DNA of 7,663 nucleotides from Parcubacteria group bacterium CG11_big_fil_rev_8_21_14_0_20_39_14 (GTDB taxonomy: Bacteria > Patescibacteriota > Minisyncoccia > Minisyncoccales > GCA-002787255): positions 1-7,663 of the forward strand of contig PCWD01000032.1 of NCBI GenBank assembly GCA_002787255.1, in the 5' to 3' direction. Below, piece after piece: positions 1 to 5,409 of this stretch; within the stretch, counting starts at the first letter, position 1; every line of letters begins with the position of its first letter. Below the pieces are notes generated by a model. It saw only the letters and a list, made by a program, of their open reading frames with translations, searched no databases and was not told the DNA's origin. The position numbers and the translations under genes are program-made.

Positions 1-363
1 TACTCAAATTCCGAAGGAATTTGTAGTACCGGGGCGCGAAACAGGGCGGCTGCAAAGCTTTGTGGCAATATAAAGTTCGAAGAAGCCGTCTACGTAAAAC
101 CCACACGAAAATTATTACGCACTATCTTTATTGAACGAAATCCGAACTTTTTTTCGCGAAAATCCGGACGCCGATTTCTAAAATCGCTCGGGCGCGGCGG
201 GAATTTTTACCCTGTAGGGTCGCCTTCGGCGACTCCTTCGGGGCGTTTTCCCCAGACCTCTTTTCTCCACGCACCAGAGCAAGCTCGGTGCGGGACTTCG
301 CTTCGCTATGCTTTCCGCCCCGCCATCGCTTGGGCCGGCGAATTTTTTGGCGAAAATCTTTAA
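1..363 (+). other. Open frame entering from the left edge, coding status unresolved
   Basis: Reading frame 1 has no stop from base 1 until TAA at 361-363, about 120 codons. The second half runs through the GC-rich repeat at 177-350, which lacks stops in several frames, so its openness there means little. The first 59 codons contain stretches such as AVYVKPTRKLLRTIFIERNP that look slightly protein-like. Frame 2 also gives a short possible C-terminus ending in GRLQSFVAI with TAA at 71-73. I recognise neither. If frame 1 is real, its C-terminus has been replaced by repeat sequence. More likely this is non-coding or a gene remnant. A short hairpin, CAAATTCC-GAA-GGAATTTG, lies at 5-23. Confidence 0.2.
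177..350 (-). repeat. GC-rich structured intergenic repeat, copy 1
   Basis: This is about 174 bp and is the reverse complement of 5410-5584. By eye there are about 9 substitutions and 1 single-base indel, so roughly 94% identity. It is far more GC-rich than its surroundings. It contains several nested hairpins: GTCGCC-TTC-GGCGAC, GGGG-N6-CCCC, ACCCT-AC-AGGGT, and a GCACC...GGTGC stem enclosing GAG-CTTG-CTC. Its ends are A/T-rich and imperfectly complementary (AAAAAATTCG against CGATTTT). Open frames across it are by-products of GC richness. It could be a MITE-like mobile element, a REP-like repeat or a structured RNA; the sequence does not decide. Strand is given relative to copy 2. Confidence 0.9.
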
Positions 364-370
364 TATATAA

Positions 371-403
371 ACAGAAAAACCTTGCATTGCAAGGTTTTTC
401 TGT
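371..403. terminator. Strong hairpin, bidirectional terminator of the nuclease cassette
   Basis: There is a perfect 16-base inverted repeat with one central base (371-386 and 388-403). It forms a stem of about 15 bp with the loop ATT. One arm carries AAAAACC and the other GGTTTTT, so either strand ends the stem in a T tract, as in a bidirectional rho-independent terminator. It lies about 140 bp downstream of the last gene of the leftward cassette (stop at 540-542) and beside repeat copy 1. Confidence 0.8.
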
Positions 404-539
404 CGAGGGTGTGCCATTCGTTCGCTATCTCGAACCTGATTAAGAGAACAAATATCTAATATCTATTCTCGGGCCGATCAAGCTCTAACTACTAGGTCAC
501 TTTTTCGAAGTACCCCATTCCCACTAGTGATTAGTAATT
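404..539. other. Intergenic stretch with two weak inverted repeats, no gene
   Basis: I see no coding frame of note. There is a small hairpin at 420-435 (GTTCG-N6-CGAAC) and a wider imperfect one at 444-470 (GAGAA...TTCTC, enclosing a tandem AATATCT motif). The minus strand looks superficially tRNA-like (GTTAGAGC and GGTTCGA blocks), but the T-arm and acceptor stem do not pair, so no tRNA is called. It may simply be the 3' untranslated region of the leftward cassette. Confidence 0.5.
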
Positions 540-833
540 TCAAACCTTGTCACAAGTTTCGCTTTTGTTGGCAGAAACTAAGGCGATATAATCACTAATC
601 TCCAACGAACTGTAAGTTTTCGCGTTACAATCCTGACAAATAGGAATAATATACCAATTCTTATCATAACTATTATCCTTCTGGACATGAGCCCCCACCT
701 CGGGTTTTTTGTTACAATTCGTTACCGAGCAATGATCTGGCAAAGATTGTTTGCTAAAATTCTTCCAATGGTTAAGCCAACTACCACACCTGCAAACGTT
801 ATCGCTGGTACCGTTAAGGTTAGTTACCTTCAT
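540..833 (-). CDS. Small Cys-rich HNH/treble-clef-like zinc-binding protein
   Basis: The protein has 97 residues. It shows a CRC pair (14, 16), CSVTNC (35-40), GAHVQK with His49, and WYIIPICQDCNAK with Cys66, Cys69 and Asn70. The order Cys pair, His, then Pro-x-Cys-x2-Cys-Asn is the layout of an HNH/McrA-like treble clef that binds structural zinc. The classical Asp-His metal site is not obvious, so it may be a divergent nuclease or a purely DNA- or protein-binding zinc finger. The family looks familiar as a widespread small hypothetical protein; the function is not known to me. It is third in a leftward cassette after 916-1227 (gap 82 bp). The start is the only early ATG, preceded by a weak AAAAAG. 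The stop is TGA. Confidence 0.8.
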   Translation of the reverse strand: MKVTNLNGTSDNVCRCGSWLNHWKNFSKQSLPDHCSVTNCNKKPEVGAHVQKDNSYDKNWYIIPICQDCNAKTYSSLEISDYIALVSANKSETCDKV

Positions 834-915
834 CTTTTTGTGGTTAATTTAATTAATAATTCGTGTCTCAGTTATTGCCGACCTAATAACCATCGATTAT
901 TTTGACGGTAATCCG

Positions 916-1227
916 CTATTCCACGAAACGCCGTTGGGTCCTCGATAGGTTCTGGATTAACAGTTTTCCCTTTGCAACTCTCTCTGCGACTTCCTTCGCC
1001 TTATCGAGATTCGGCGTTAGTACCAATAATTCCTTTTTCTTATTGGTTTGGGTATTCAACCGACGTATAGCCCTAGCAAGCGATTTTTTACCGCTACTTC
1101 TCTCAACTTCCCGCGCAATTTTAGAACTACTAGCATCCAACCTTCTATTGCCAGGAATTGGCACTTCGGTTTTCGAACCACTAAGTCCACGAGTTTTTGT
1201 ATTTTTATGTGATGATGTCTCTGCCAT
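916..1227 (-). CDS. Small basic protein of unknown function, middle gene of the nuclease cassette
   Basis: The protein has 103 residues and is strongly basic, with no membrane segment. The polar N-terminus is rich in Ser, Thr and Lys and looks disordered to about residue 18. A conserved-looking block follows (EVPIPGNRRLDA, 21-32), then a helix-rich core with EVERS (40-44) and an Arg/Lys-rich segment around ARAIRRL (51-57). A beta-like stretch ELLVL, a helix (75-87) and a closing NLSRTQRRFV complete it. I do not recognise a named domain. The charge fits nucleic-acid binding, but that is inference. It lies between a PD-(D/E)XK-type nuclease gene and an HNH-like gene on the same strand, separated from the former by a long hairpin. 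No good Shine-Dalgarno precedes the ATG. The stop is TAG. Confidence 0.75.
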   Translation of the reverse strand: MAETSSHKNTKTRGLSGSKTEVPIPGNRRLDASSSKIAREVERSSGKKSLARAIRRLNTQTNKKKELLVLTPNLDKAKEVAERVAKGKLLIQNLSRTQRRFVE

Positions 1228-1275
1228 AAATTTATATTTCTTTATTTCTAAGATTAAGTTATAATTAAAGTGGAG

Positions 1276-1321
1276 GAGCGGCTTGAGTGAGGATAGAATT
1301 TATCCACCACCCAAGCCGTTC
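1276..1321. terminator. Long hairpin between first and second cassette genes
   Basis: The outer stem is GAGCGGCTTG (1276-1285) paired with CAAGCCGTTC (1312-1321), 10 bp with one G-T. Inner pairing is GTG/CAC and GGATA (1291-1295) with TATCC (1301-1305), closing on the loop GAATT. On the plus strand it is followed by TTTT, a rho-independent terminator shape. On the minus strand it begins 2 bases after the stop of the nuclease gene and has no clear T run. There it may act as an attenuator, processing site or 3' stabiliser that lowers expression of the two downstream genes. Confidence 0.65.
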
Positions 1322-1323
1322 TT

Positions 1324-1734
1324 TTAACGCTCCCAAACGGCTATATTCCCACGACTATTATCATCTAGTTCCCTCTCTAAGACGGCTTCCATCAATTCTT
1401 TCGTGTTTGCTGGCACGCCTATAATCAACCACGAATTAACGCCATTCAAATTTAGACTGGAAAACAACTTATACTGAGTAATGGAATGTTCTGAATCAAA
1501 ATCACCATTATTAACCTTAGCCTCGCCCCTGATAATTCTTTCTGGACCACTACTCTTTGCATCTACATCTGGTTTCTTATTTTCTTTGTCGCCCACCTTA
1601 TTCTTATTTTCCACTACGTCCGTTTCTTCACCCTCTCCGTCCACGCGTTTAACTGCCCAACCCTTATTCCTGAATCCGTCCGCGAGAGATAATTTTATTC
1701 TCCTGTGTTCCTCCGATTCGGCTTTTTCCGCCAT
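1324..1734 (-). CDS. Small PD-(D/E)XK-type nuclease, LexA-linked
   Basis: The protein has 136 residues. The restriction-nuclease-fold signature reads: an N-terminal helix with EEHRRIK (8-14), then KPDVD (Pro55-Asp56), then IRGEAKV with Glu71-x-Lys73 on the next strand, then a helix with ITQY (Gln87) of the kind seen after the catalytic strand in resolvase- and restriction-like nucleases, then a hydrophobic strand SWLIIGVP (101-108). Asp56, Glu71 and Lys73 would form the metal-dependent catalytic site cutting DNA. Residues 32-54 are an acidic/Lys-rich linker, probably a surface loop. It is the first gene of the leftward cassette, with AAGGAAG 10 bases before ATG, the best ribosome site in the window. 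Its promoter is divergent from lexA. Substrate unknown; a repair or defence nuclease are both possible. Confidence 0.8.
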   Translation of the reverse strand: MAEKAESEEHRRIKLSLADGFRNKGWAVKRVDGEGEETDVVENKNKVGDKENKKPDVDAKSSGPERIIRGEAKVNNGDFDSEHSITQYKLFSSLNLNGVNSWLIIGVPANTKELMEAVLERELDDNSRGNIAVWER

Positions 1735-1755
1735 ATATGTTTTGCTTCCTTGGTT

Positions 1756-1808
1756 AGCCTTTCGGCTTTAATTTTAAAACTTTAGGCCACAATCGACGCC
1801 TTGTGGCC
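1756..1808 (-). promoter_or_regulatory. Two hairpins in the 5' leader of the nuclease cassette
   Basis: Reading leftward, the leader predicted to start near 1813 begins almost at once with a perfect 8-bp stem, GGCCACAA (1801-1808 complement) against TTGTGGCC (1785-1792 complement), with an 8-base loop. A second stem, AGCC-GAAA-GGCT (1756-1767), has a GNRA tetraloop and ends just upstream of the AAGGAAG ribosome site. A 5'-terminal hairpin can protect an mRNA, and the second could modulate ribosome access. No ligand class is recognised. Confidence 0.5.
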
Positions 1809-1819
1809 GTGGTATCTTA

Positions 1820-1848
1820 ATTCTAGAATATGCCTACCGCAATGTCAA
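1820..1848 (-). promoter_or_regulatory. Promoter of the leftward nuclease cassette
   Basis: On the minus strand the -35 is TTGACA (plus positions 1843-1848), followed by a 17-bp spacer and the -10 TAGAAT (1820-1825), a near-consensus sigma-70 promoter. The -10 sits within the 10-bp palindrome ATTCTAGAAT (1820-1829). Transcription would start near 1813, giving a leader of about 80 bases before the nuclease ATG at 1734. Confidence 0.75.
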
Positions 1849-1880
1849 GAACAGTATTGACTTGTTCTATTGATTGTTCT
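1848..1880. promoter_or_regulatory. Candidate LexA operator cluster between divergent promoters
   Basis: AGAACA (1848-1853) and TGTTCT (1863-1868) form an inverted repeat with a 9-base spacer covering the gap between the two -35 boxes. A further TGTTCT lies at 1875-1880, a direct repeat 12 bp on, overlapping the lexA -10. The related half-site TTCTA also overlaps the -10 of the opposite promoter at 1821-1825. GAAC/GTTC half-sites recall the Gram-positive-type SOS box, although the spacing differs from GAAC-N4-GTTC. Placement over both promoters suggests joint repression by the neighbouring LexA-like protein. Confidence 0.55.
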
Positions 1881-1885
1881 AAAAT
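1857..1885 (+). promoter_or_regulatory. Promoter of lexA-like gene
   Basis: TTGACT (1857-1862), a 17-bp spacer and TAAAAT (1880-1885) give a near-consensus sigma-70 promoter. Transcription would start near 1892, so the leader before the ATG at 1906 is only about 14 bases. The spacer and -10 are overlaid by two TGTTCT half-sites. Confidence 0.75.
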
Positions 1886-1905
1886 TAAAGAGGCTGTGGA
1901 TAACT

Positions 1906-2529
1906 ATGAGAAACAAAAAACTCCATCCAACCCAAAAAAAACTTCTTGATATTCTTGCAAAGAATACTGATGACGAACTTTCAATCCGAGATATGCAGGA
2001 GATACTAGATGTATCCTCTACCAGTGTTGTTGCACACCATTTAAAGCAGTTAGAGAAAAACGGATACCTGAAGAAAAACCCTTACAATCCAAAAGATTAT
2101 CAAGTTGTGAAGGGCTCGCCGGAAAAAAAGATTACGTACTTAAATCTATATGGCCTTGCCCACTGTGGCCCGAACGGATCTATACTGGATGGAAATCCCA
2201 CTGACCGAATAGCCATATCGACTAAATTATTAACTTTCCCCTCATTGGAGGCATTCGTAGTAAAAGCTAAAGGCGACTCTATGGCTCCAAAAATAAATGA
2301 GGGTGATTTTGTTATCGTAAAAAGAAATCATAACCCTGAAAGTGGGGCTATTGTTGCTTGTATCAATGACGGAGAAGCATTGATTAAAAAGATCAGGATT
2401 GAAAAAGATAAAAATAAAAAGAGATATATTCTTATATCTCTCAATCCAAAATATCCCCCGTTTTTAGCAAAAGATGATTTTAGAATTGAGGGGGAAGTAA
2501 GAGGAGTGATTACCTCTAAATTTGAATAG
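1906..2529 (+). CDS. lexA: LexA-like self-cleaving repressor (peptidase S24)
   Basis: The protein has 207 residues, the usual LexA length. Residues 6-57 form a LexA-type winged helix-turn-helix (SIRDMQEILDVSS followed by a helix ending EKNGYL). A linker carries HCGPNG, so the self-cleavage site is probably Cys87-Gly88, as in UmuD, rather than the Ala-Gly of classical LexA. The S24 domain has the nucleophile Ser125 in AKGDSMAP and the general base Lys161 in GEALIKK, then NPKYPP and a C-terminal strand. It would repress until RecA-stimulated autocleavage after DNA damage. I chose ATG 1906 because homology begins there; a TTG at 1870 would add 12 residues but lies inside the promoter. It is divergent from the nuclease cassette and shares operators with it. 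Confidence 0.92.
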   Translation: MRNKKLHPTQKKLLDILAKNTDDELSIRDMQEILDVSSTSVVAHHLKQLEKNGYLKKNPYNPKDYQVVKGSPEKKITYLNLYGLAHCGPNGSILDGNPTDRIAISTKLLTFPSLEAFVVKAKGDSMAPKINEGDFVIVKRNHNPESGAIVACINDGEALIKKIRIEKDKNKKRYILISLNPKYPPFLAKDDFRIEGEVRGVITSKFE

Positions 2530-2594
2530 ATGATCCCCAGAAAGATGTTGCAGTACAAGGTAAGATTATAGGAGTTTTAAGAAAAGAATTTTAG
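2526..2594 (+). pseudogene. Remnant of a second LexA-type C-terminus
   Basis: Immediately after the lexA stop, in another frame, 22 open codons read IDDPQKDVAVQ then GKIIGVLRKEF and TAG at 2592-2594. This has the form of a LexA/S24 C-terminal strand (x-V-x-G-K-x-x-G-V-x-R-K-x-F) and is alignable with the end of the intact gene (DDFRIEGEVRGVITSKF), but is not a copy of it. The frame is closed upstream by TGA at 2523-2525, so only the tail survives. It suggests that an older lexA-like gene was cut and replaced by the present one, or that the island inserted into or recombined at a lexA-like gene. Confidence 0.7.
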
Positions 2595-2602
2595 CAACAC
2601 TT

Positions 2603-4201
2603 ATGAAAAATGAGGTTTATAAAAACAACTTAGAAAACGAGTACTCTGAAAGTTCAAGTCTAGAACATAGACGTTTATTGGGGCAGTTTTTTACGCCATA
2701 TCAAGTAGCGAAATTTATGGCCGAATGGATCCTACTCCACCCCAAAAAACAAATGACCATTCTTGATCCCGCAACCGGTTTCGGAATTTTTGAAAGAGCT
2801 CTAACGGAATTGAAGAGAAAGAAAAAATTATCTTTTGACCTATGGGAAATAGACAATAATATCGCTAACAAGTTAAAACTTGTTGCAAGAGAATTAAACT
2901 TAGATTCATGTCTGGTCCAAGAAGACTTTTTGAAAAATGGATGGAATAAAAAATTTGATGGAATTATTGCAAATCCGCCATATTTTAAACATCACTTCAT
3001 CAATCAAAAAGAAAGAGTTTATCAAGAAGTATGTCTAAGAGCTTATTTTAAATTTAGCCTCCAAACAAACGTTTATTGTTGGTTCCTAATCAAATCTATA
3101 AACCTACTCGCTGATGGTGGCAGGTTAGCTTTTATAGTACCAAGCGAATTTCTTAACGCTAATTATGGAGAAAAGATTAAGGATTATCTCAAGCAGATTG
3201 GCATTGTTCTGCATTTGATTAATATAGATTTTAACGAAAATGTATTTGATAATGCTTTAACCACGTCAGTTATTATTCTTGCGGAAAAGGGTAATAAAAA
3301 ACACAACCATATCAATTTTTATTCTGTCCATAATCTAGCAGAATTGAAATCATTAAAAACATTTTTGGAAAAACATCCTAAAAAAACCTATAAAATCACC
3401 GAGCTCGATTCTAAAACAAAGTGGCGTAATTACTTTAACGGAAATGGAGAAAAAAAATTGCCACCTTCTGTCGTGCCTGTCTCTGTCTTTGGTAGATTCT
3501 CCAGAGGAATTGCGACTGGCGCTAATGATTATTTCGCACTTTCCAAATTAGAGATCACCGAATACAAACTACCAACAAAACATTTAGTCCCCTGTATCAC
3601 AAAAGCGACACATGCAAAAGATATATCTTTCGATGCAGAGGAATTTGAAAAGCTTAGAGAAAATAATAAAAAAGTTTATTTATTTAATGGAGAAGGTGCT
3701 AATGATTCTTATGGCTCAAGGTATATTGACGAGGGGAAACACCGGGGAGTACATCTTAGATATCTAACCCGAAATAGGAATCCCTGGTATGCACTTGAAA
3801 AACGTCCAGTTGCCCCAATTTGGGTTAACGTCTTTGGAAGGAATGGGCTTAAATTTATTTGGAATACATCTCATTGTGTAAATCTCACATGCTTTCATGC
3901 TTTCTCCCCTTCAGATATTGGAAAGAATTATTTAAGTATTTTCTTTCTTTATCTCCATTCAAAGATTGCGAAGGAATTATTTGATCGAGAAAAAAGAGAG
4001 TATGGTAATGGACTTGAGAAATTTGAACCGAATGATTTAAACAAGACTATGATGATAGACTTTCGTCTATTAGAAAATCAAGATAAATCCATTCTTAGCG
4101 AATTACAAAGAGATTTTTTACAATCTCGCAAAGAAAGACGTCCTGTAGTACTAGAAAAAGCTGATAAAATTTTTAGAAAATATACTAAAGCAACTTTTTA
4201 A
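2603..4201 (+). CDS. Type II N6-adenine DNA methyltransferase (gamma class)
   Basis: The protein has 532 residues. Its motifs are in gamma-class order: motif X-like GQFFTPYQVAKFM (27-39), SAM-binding motif I DPATGFG (55-61), acidic motif II around Glu82/Asp84, motif III EDF (107-109) and catalytic motif IV NPPY (124-127). The target-recognition half follows, with a TaqI/Eco57I-like block around ATGANDYFALS and a conserved-looking FGRNGLKFIWNTS segment. It transfers methyl from SAM to adenine N6 in the recognition site, protecting host DNA from the partner nuclease. Length and partner agree with M.AccI-type enzymes, so a GTMKAC-like target is possible but unproven. The ribosome site is weak. 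It converges on the endonuclease gene with a 17-bp tail overlap and lies 73 bp after lexA with no terminator between them, so readthrough is possible. Confidence 0.94.
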   Translation: MKNEVYKNNLENEYSESSSLEHRRLLGQFFTPYQVAKFMAEWILLHPKKQMTILDPATGFGIFERALTELKRKKKLSFDLWEIDNNIANKLKLVARELNLDSCLVQEDFLKNGWNKKFDGIIANPPYFKHHFINQKERVYQEVCLRAYFKFSLQTNVYCWFLIKSINLLADGGRLAFIVPSEFLNANYGEKIKDYLKQIGIVLHLINIDFNENVFDNALTTSVIILAEKGNKKHNHINFYSVHNLAELKSLKTFLEKHPKKTYKITELDSKTKWRNYFNGNGEKKLPPSVVPVSVFGRFSRGIATGANDYFALSKLEITEYKLPTKHLVPCITKATHAKDISFDAEEFEKLRENNKKVYLFNGEGANDSYGSRYIDEGKHRGVHLRYLTRNRNPWYALEKRPVAPIWVNVFGRNGLKFIWNTSHCVNLTCFHAFSPSDIGKNYLSIFFLYLHSKIAKELFDREKREYGNGLEKFEPNDLNKTMMIDFRLLENQDKSILSELQRDFLQSRKERRPVVLEKADKIFRKYTKATF

Positions 4202-5069
4202 GAATCGCTGTATTGAGCTTCGCTTCGCCGCCTTCAAAACTAACATAGTGTAGCAGTCTTCCTCCAGAAAGTTCTTTTCTGCTACCTATTAGTTTCGGTT
4301 CACTCAATCTTTTACTTAGTAAATGCCCATTACTTAAAAATATGTGAATGGTTTCTTTGTATTGATTTTTAGGGTTTTTCTCTACAACAAATGCCAATTT
4401 CCCCTTTTTAAATCCGGTAATCTTTTTGTTTTTTACTCCTTTTTCCTCTATCTTGGCGGTTCGAAGTAGATTTAATATTTCCTCAAAAGAAATAATATAA
4501 ATAGCATCGAAGAAAACTTGGACATAAAAATGGGAAACATTAAAAATGTTTATCCATTTAAGTACGACAATGATGTCTTCTACTTTTGGAGTAAAGCTCA
4601 AGAACGGGCGCTCTTTCTTACTAATAAATTTTTTAGTTAAATATGCACTAGATCTAACCTCAAAGCCAGCAACCGCTGACGGAATAATCTTTAATAATTT
4701 AGCGCGAGAAAACTTACTTATATCATCACCCCATTCCTTTTTGTAGCTTTTTTTATTAAATAAAAGGATGTCGGGACGTTCACCTATAGAGCTAAGTTCA
4801 TTTTGATAAGCATTATAAAAAGTTTTAAAATTTGGATCACCCGCAATAATCTTATCCGCTTTTCCATATCTAACTGGCACGAATGGGAGCTCAACCTTTT
4901 GTAGGGCTTTAAATAAAAGGGTTTCGGCCCAATCTCCTTGCTCATTGTGAGTCAAGAAATCAGAAAAGGCTTGCGTAGGGGGATTTCCCTTTTTTCTCAC
5001 AGCACAAAGGTTAAGTATACTCGGAGATATTTGTGAGGCTATTTTGTTTATATGATCCTTATAACTCAT
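4185..5069 (-). CDS. AccI-family Type II restriction endonuclease
   Basis: The protein has 294 residues. It resembles the AccI restriction endonuclease family: NEQGDWAE (42-49), FVPVRYGKADKIIAG (63-77), GERPDILLF (96-104), AVAGFEVRSSAYL (132-144) and LSFTPKVEDI followed by a conserved-looking Ile/Trp-rich strand. Glu49, Asp100 and Glu137-x-Arg139 are the likely PD-(D/E)XK site, with Arg in the usual Lys position. It cuts unmethylated DNA at the site protected by the convergent methyltransferase. AccI cuts GTMKAC; whether this homologue shares that specificity is unknown. I chose ATG 5069, which lies 4 bases after the controller stop and implies translational coupling. An upstream ATG at 5159 would add 30 residues encoded out of frame within the controller gene. 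It is shorter than AccI itself (about 366 as I recall). Confidence 0.85.
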   Translation of the reverse strand: MSYKDHINKIASQISPSILNLCAVRKKGNPPTQAFSDFLTHNEQGDWAETLLFKALQKVELPFVPVRYGKADKIIAGDPNFKTFYNAYQNELSSIGERPDILLFNKKSYKKEWGDDISKFSRAKLLKIIPSAVAGFEVRSSAYLTKKFISKKERPFLSFTPKVEDIIVVLKWINIFNVSHFYVQVFFDAIYIISFEEILNLLRTAKIEEKGVKNKKITGFKKGKLAFVVEKNPKNQYKETIHIFLSNGHLLSKRLSEPKLIGSRKELSGGRLLHYVSFEGGEAKLNTAILKKLL

Positions 5070-5073
5070 GGTA

Positions 5074-5280
5074 TTAAAAAAAGTCAGCAATACTAATTTT
5101 AAGAGCCCTCGCAAGCTTCTCGATATTCTTAAGGGTAATATTCTTCTCTGCTCTTTCAATCATCCCAATATAAGTACGATGAACACCGGCCCGACTTGCT
5201 AATTCTTCCTGTGATAAACCCAATTTCGTCCGTTCTGCACGGACTCTATTCCCAAATTTTATTAAAACTTCTTTTTTCAT
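5074..5280 (-). CDS. XRE-family controller (C) protein of the R-M system
   Basis: The protein has 68 residues and is essentially one helix-turn-helix domain: LSQEELASRAGVHRTYIGMIE (22-42) is the canonical XRE HTH, followed by NITLKNIEKLARAL and the terminal ADFF. C proteins of Type II systems are small XRE dimers that bind their own promoter. They first activate and then repress C and R transcription, so that methylation precedes nuclease production in a new host. It is transcribed with the endonuclease (4-base gap) and divergent from repeat copy 2. The transcript is predicted to start about 7 bases before the ATG, and no Shine-Dalgarno is present; leaderless mRNAs are common for C genes. It is slightly shorter than the usual ~80 residues. 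Confidence 0.92.
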   Translation of the reverse strand: MKKEVLIKFGNRVRAERTKLGLSQEELASRAGVHRTYIGMIERAEKNITLKNIEKLARALKISIADFF

Positions 5281-5293
5281 AATGGATAATTTT

Positions 5294-5322
5294 AGTATAC
5301 CTGTTTGCTATTTTTAGTTCTA
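5294..5322 (-). promoter_or_regulatory. Promoter of the C-R operon, near-leaderless
   Basis: On the minus strand the -10 is TATACT (plus positions 5294-5299), preceded by a 17-bp spacer and a poor -35, TAGAAC (5317-5322). A weak -35 fits a promoter that needs C-protein activation. Only 13 bases separate the -10 from the ATG, so the mRNA would be nearly leaderless. GTATAC at 5295-5300 overlaps the -10 and matches the AccI target GTMKAC. Confidence 0.6.
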
Positions 5323-5333
5323 CATACTATAAT
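5305..5333 (+). promoter_or_regulatory. Possible rightward promoter pointing into repeat copy 2
   Basis: TTGCTA (5305-5310), a 17-bp spacer and a perfect TATAAT (5328-5333) would start transcription near 5340. No good gene follows for about 1.4 kb on this strand. The products would be the GC-rich hairpin at 5359-5387, repeat copy 2 and the broken-gene tail. Confidence 0.4.
5315..5329. promoter_or_regulatory. Candidate C-box operator
   Basis: TAGT-N7-ACTA is an inverted repeat over the -35 of the C-R promoter. A related TAGTAT half-site lies at 5293-5298 over the -10. The positions match the two-operator switch of known C-protein promoters, although the sequence is not the common GACT/AGTC form. 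It also overlaps the -10 of a rightward promoter (TTGCTA 5305-5310, 17 bp, TATAAT 5328-5333). Confidence 0.45.
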
Positions 5334-5358
5334 TAGCATAATAAGGGAGCCCCTGTGT

Positions 5359-5387
5359 CTTGCCCGCGCACGGGCGGGTGGGGCAAG
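5359..5387. repeat. GC-rich hairpin upstream of repeat copy 2
   Basis: CTTGCCC (5359-5365) pairs with GGGCAAG (5381-5387). An alternative inner stem is GCCCG-CGCA-CGGGC (5362-5375). GGGCAAGG is then repeated once more. The block is GC-rich in an AT-rich setting and has no counterpart beside copy 1, so it is outside the shared repeat. Confidence 0.6.
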
Positions 5388-5409
5388 GGCAAGGACCATA
5401 AAACGTCTT

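Noticed and set aside
404..520. tRNA-like blocks on the minus strand (GTTAGAGC, GGTTCGA)
   Set aside because: The T-arm flanks do not pair, no acceptor stem closes, and the spacing between D- and T-like parts is wrong.
687..1264. Plus-strand open frames of 72 and 120 codons
   Set aside because: They are antisense to the two well-formed minus-strand genes and give hydrophobic, low-complexity translations typical of shadows.
1481..1771. Plus-strand open frame of 96 codons with a Ser/Pro/Leu-rich translation
   Set aside because: Antisense to the PD-(D/E)XK gene, which has a strong ribosome site and catalytic motifs.
1870..1905. TTG start at 1870 for lexA
   Set aside because: It lies within the promoter (upstream of the -10 at 1880), and LexA-type homology starts after the ATG at 1906.
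5070..5159. ATG at 5159 for the endonuclease
   Set aside because: It would place 30 residues inside the controller gene in another frame; MSYKDH at 5069 follows the controller stop by 4 bases and starts the family-like sequence.
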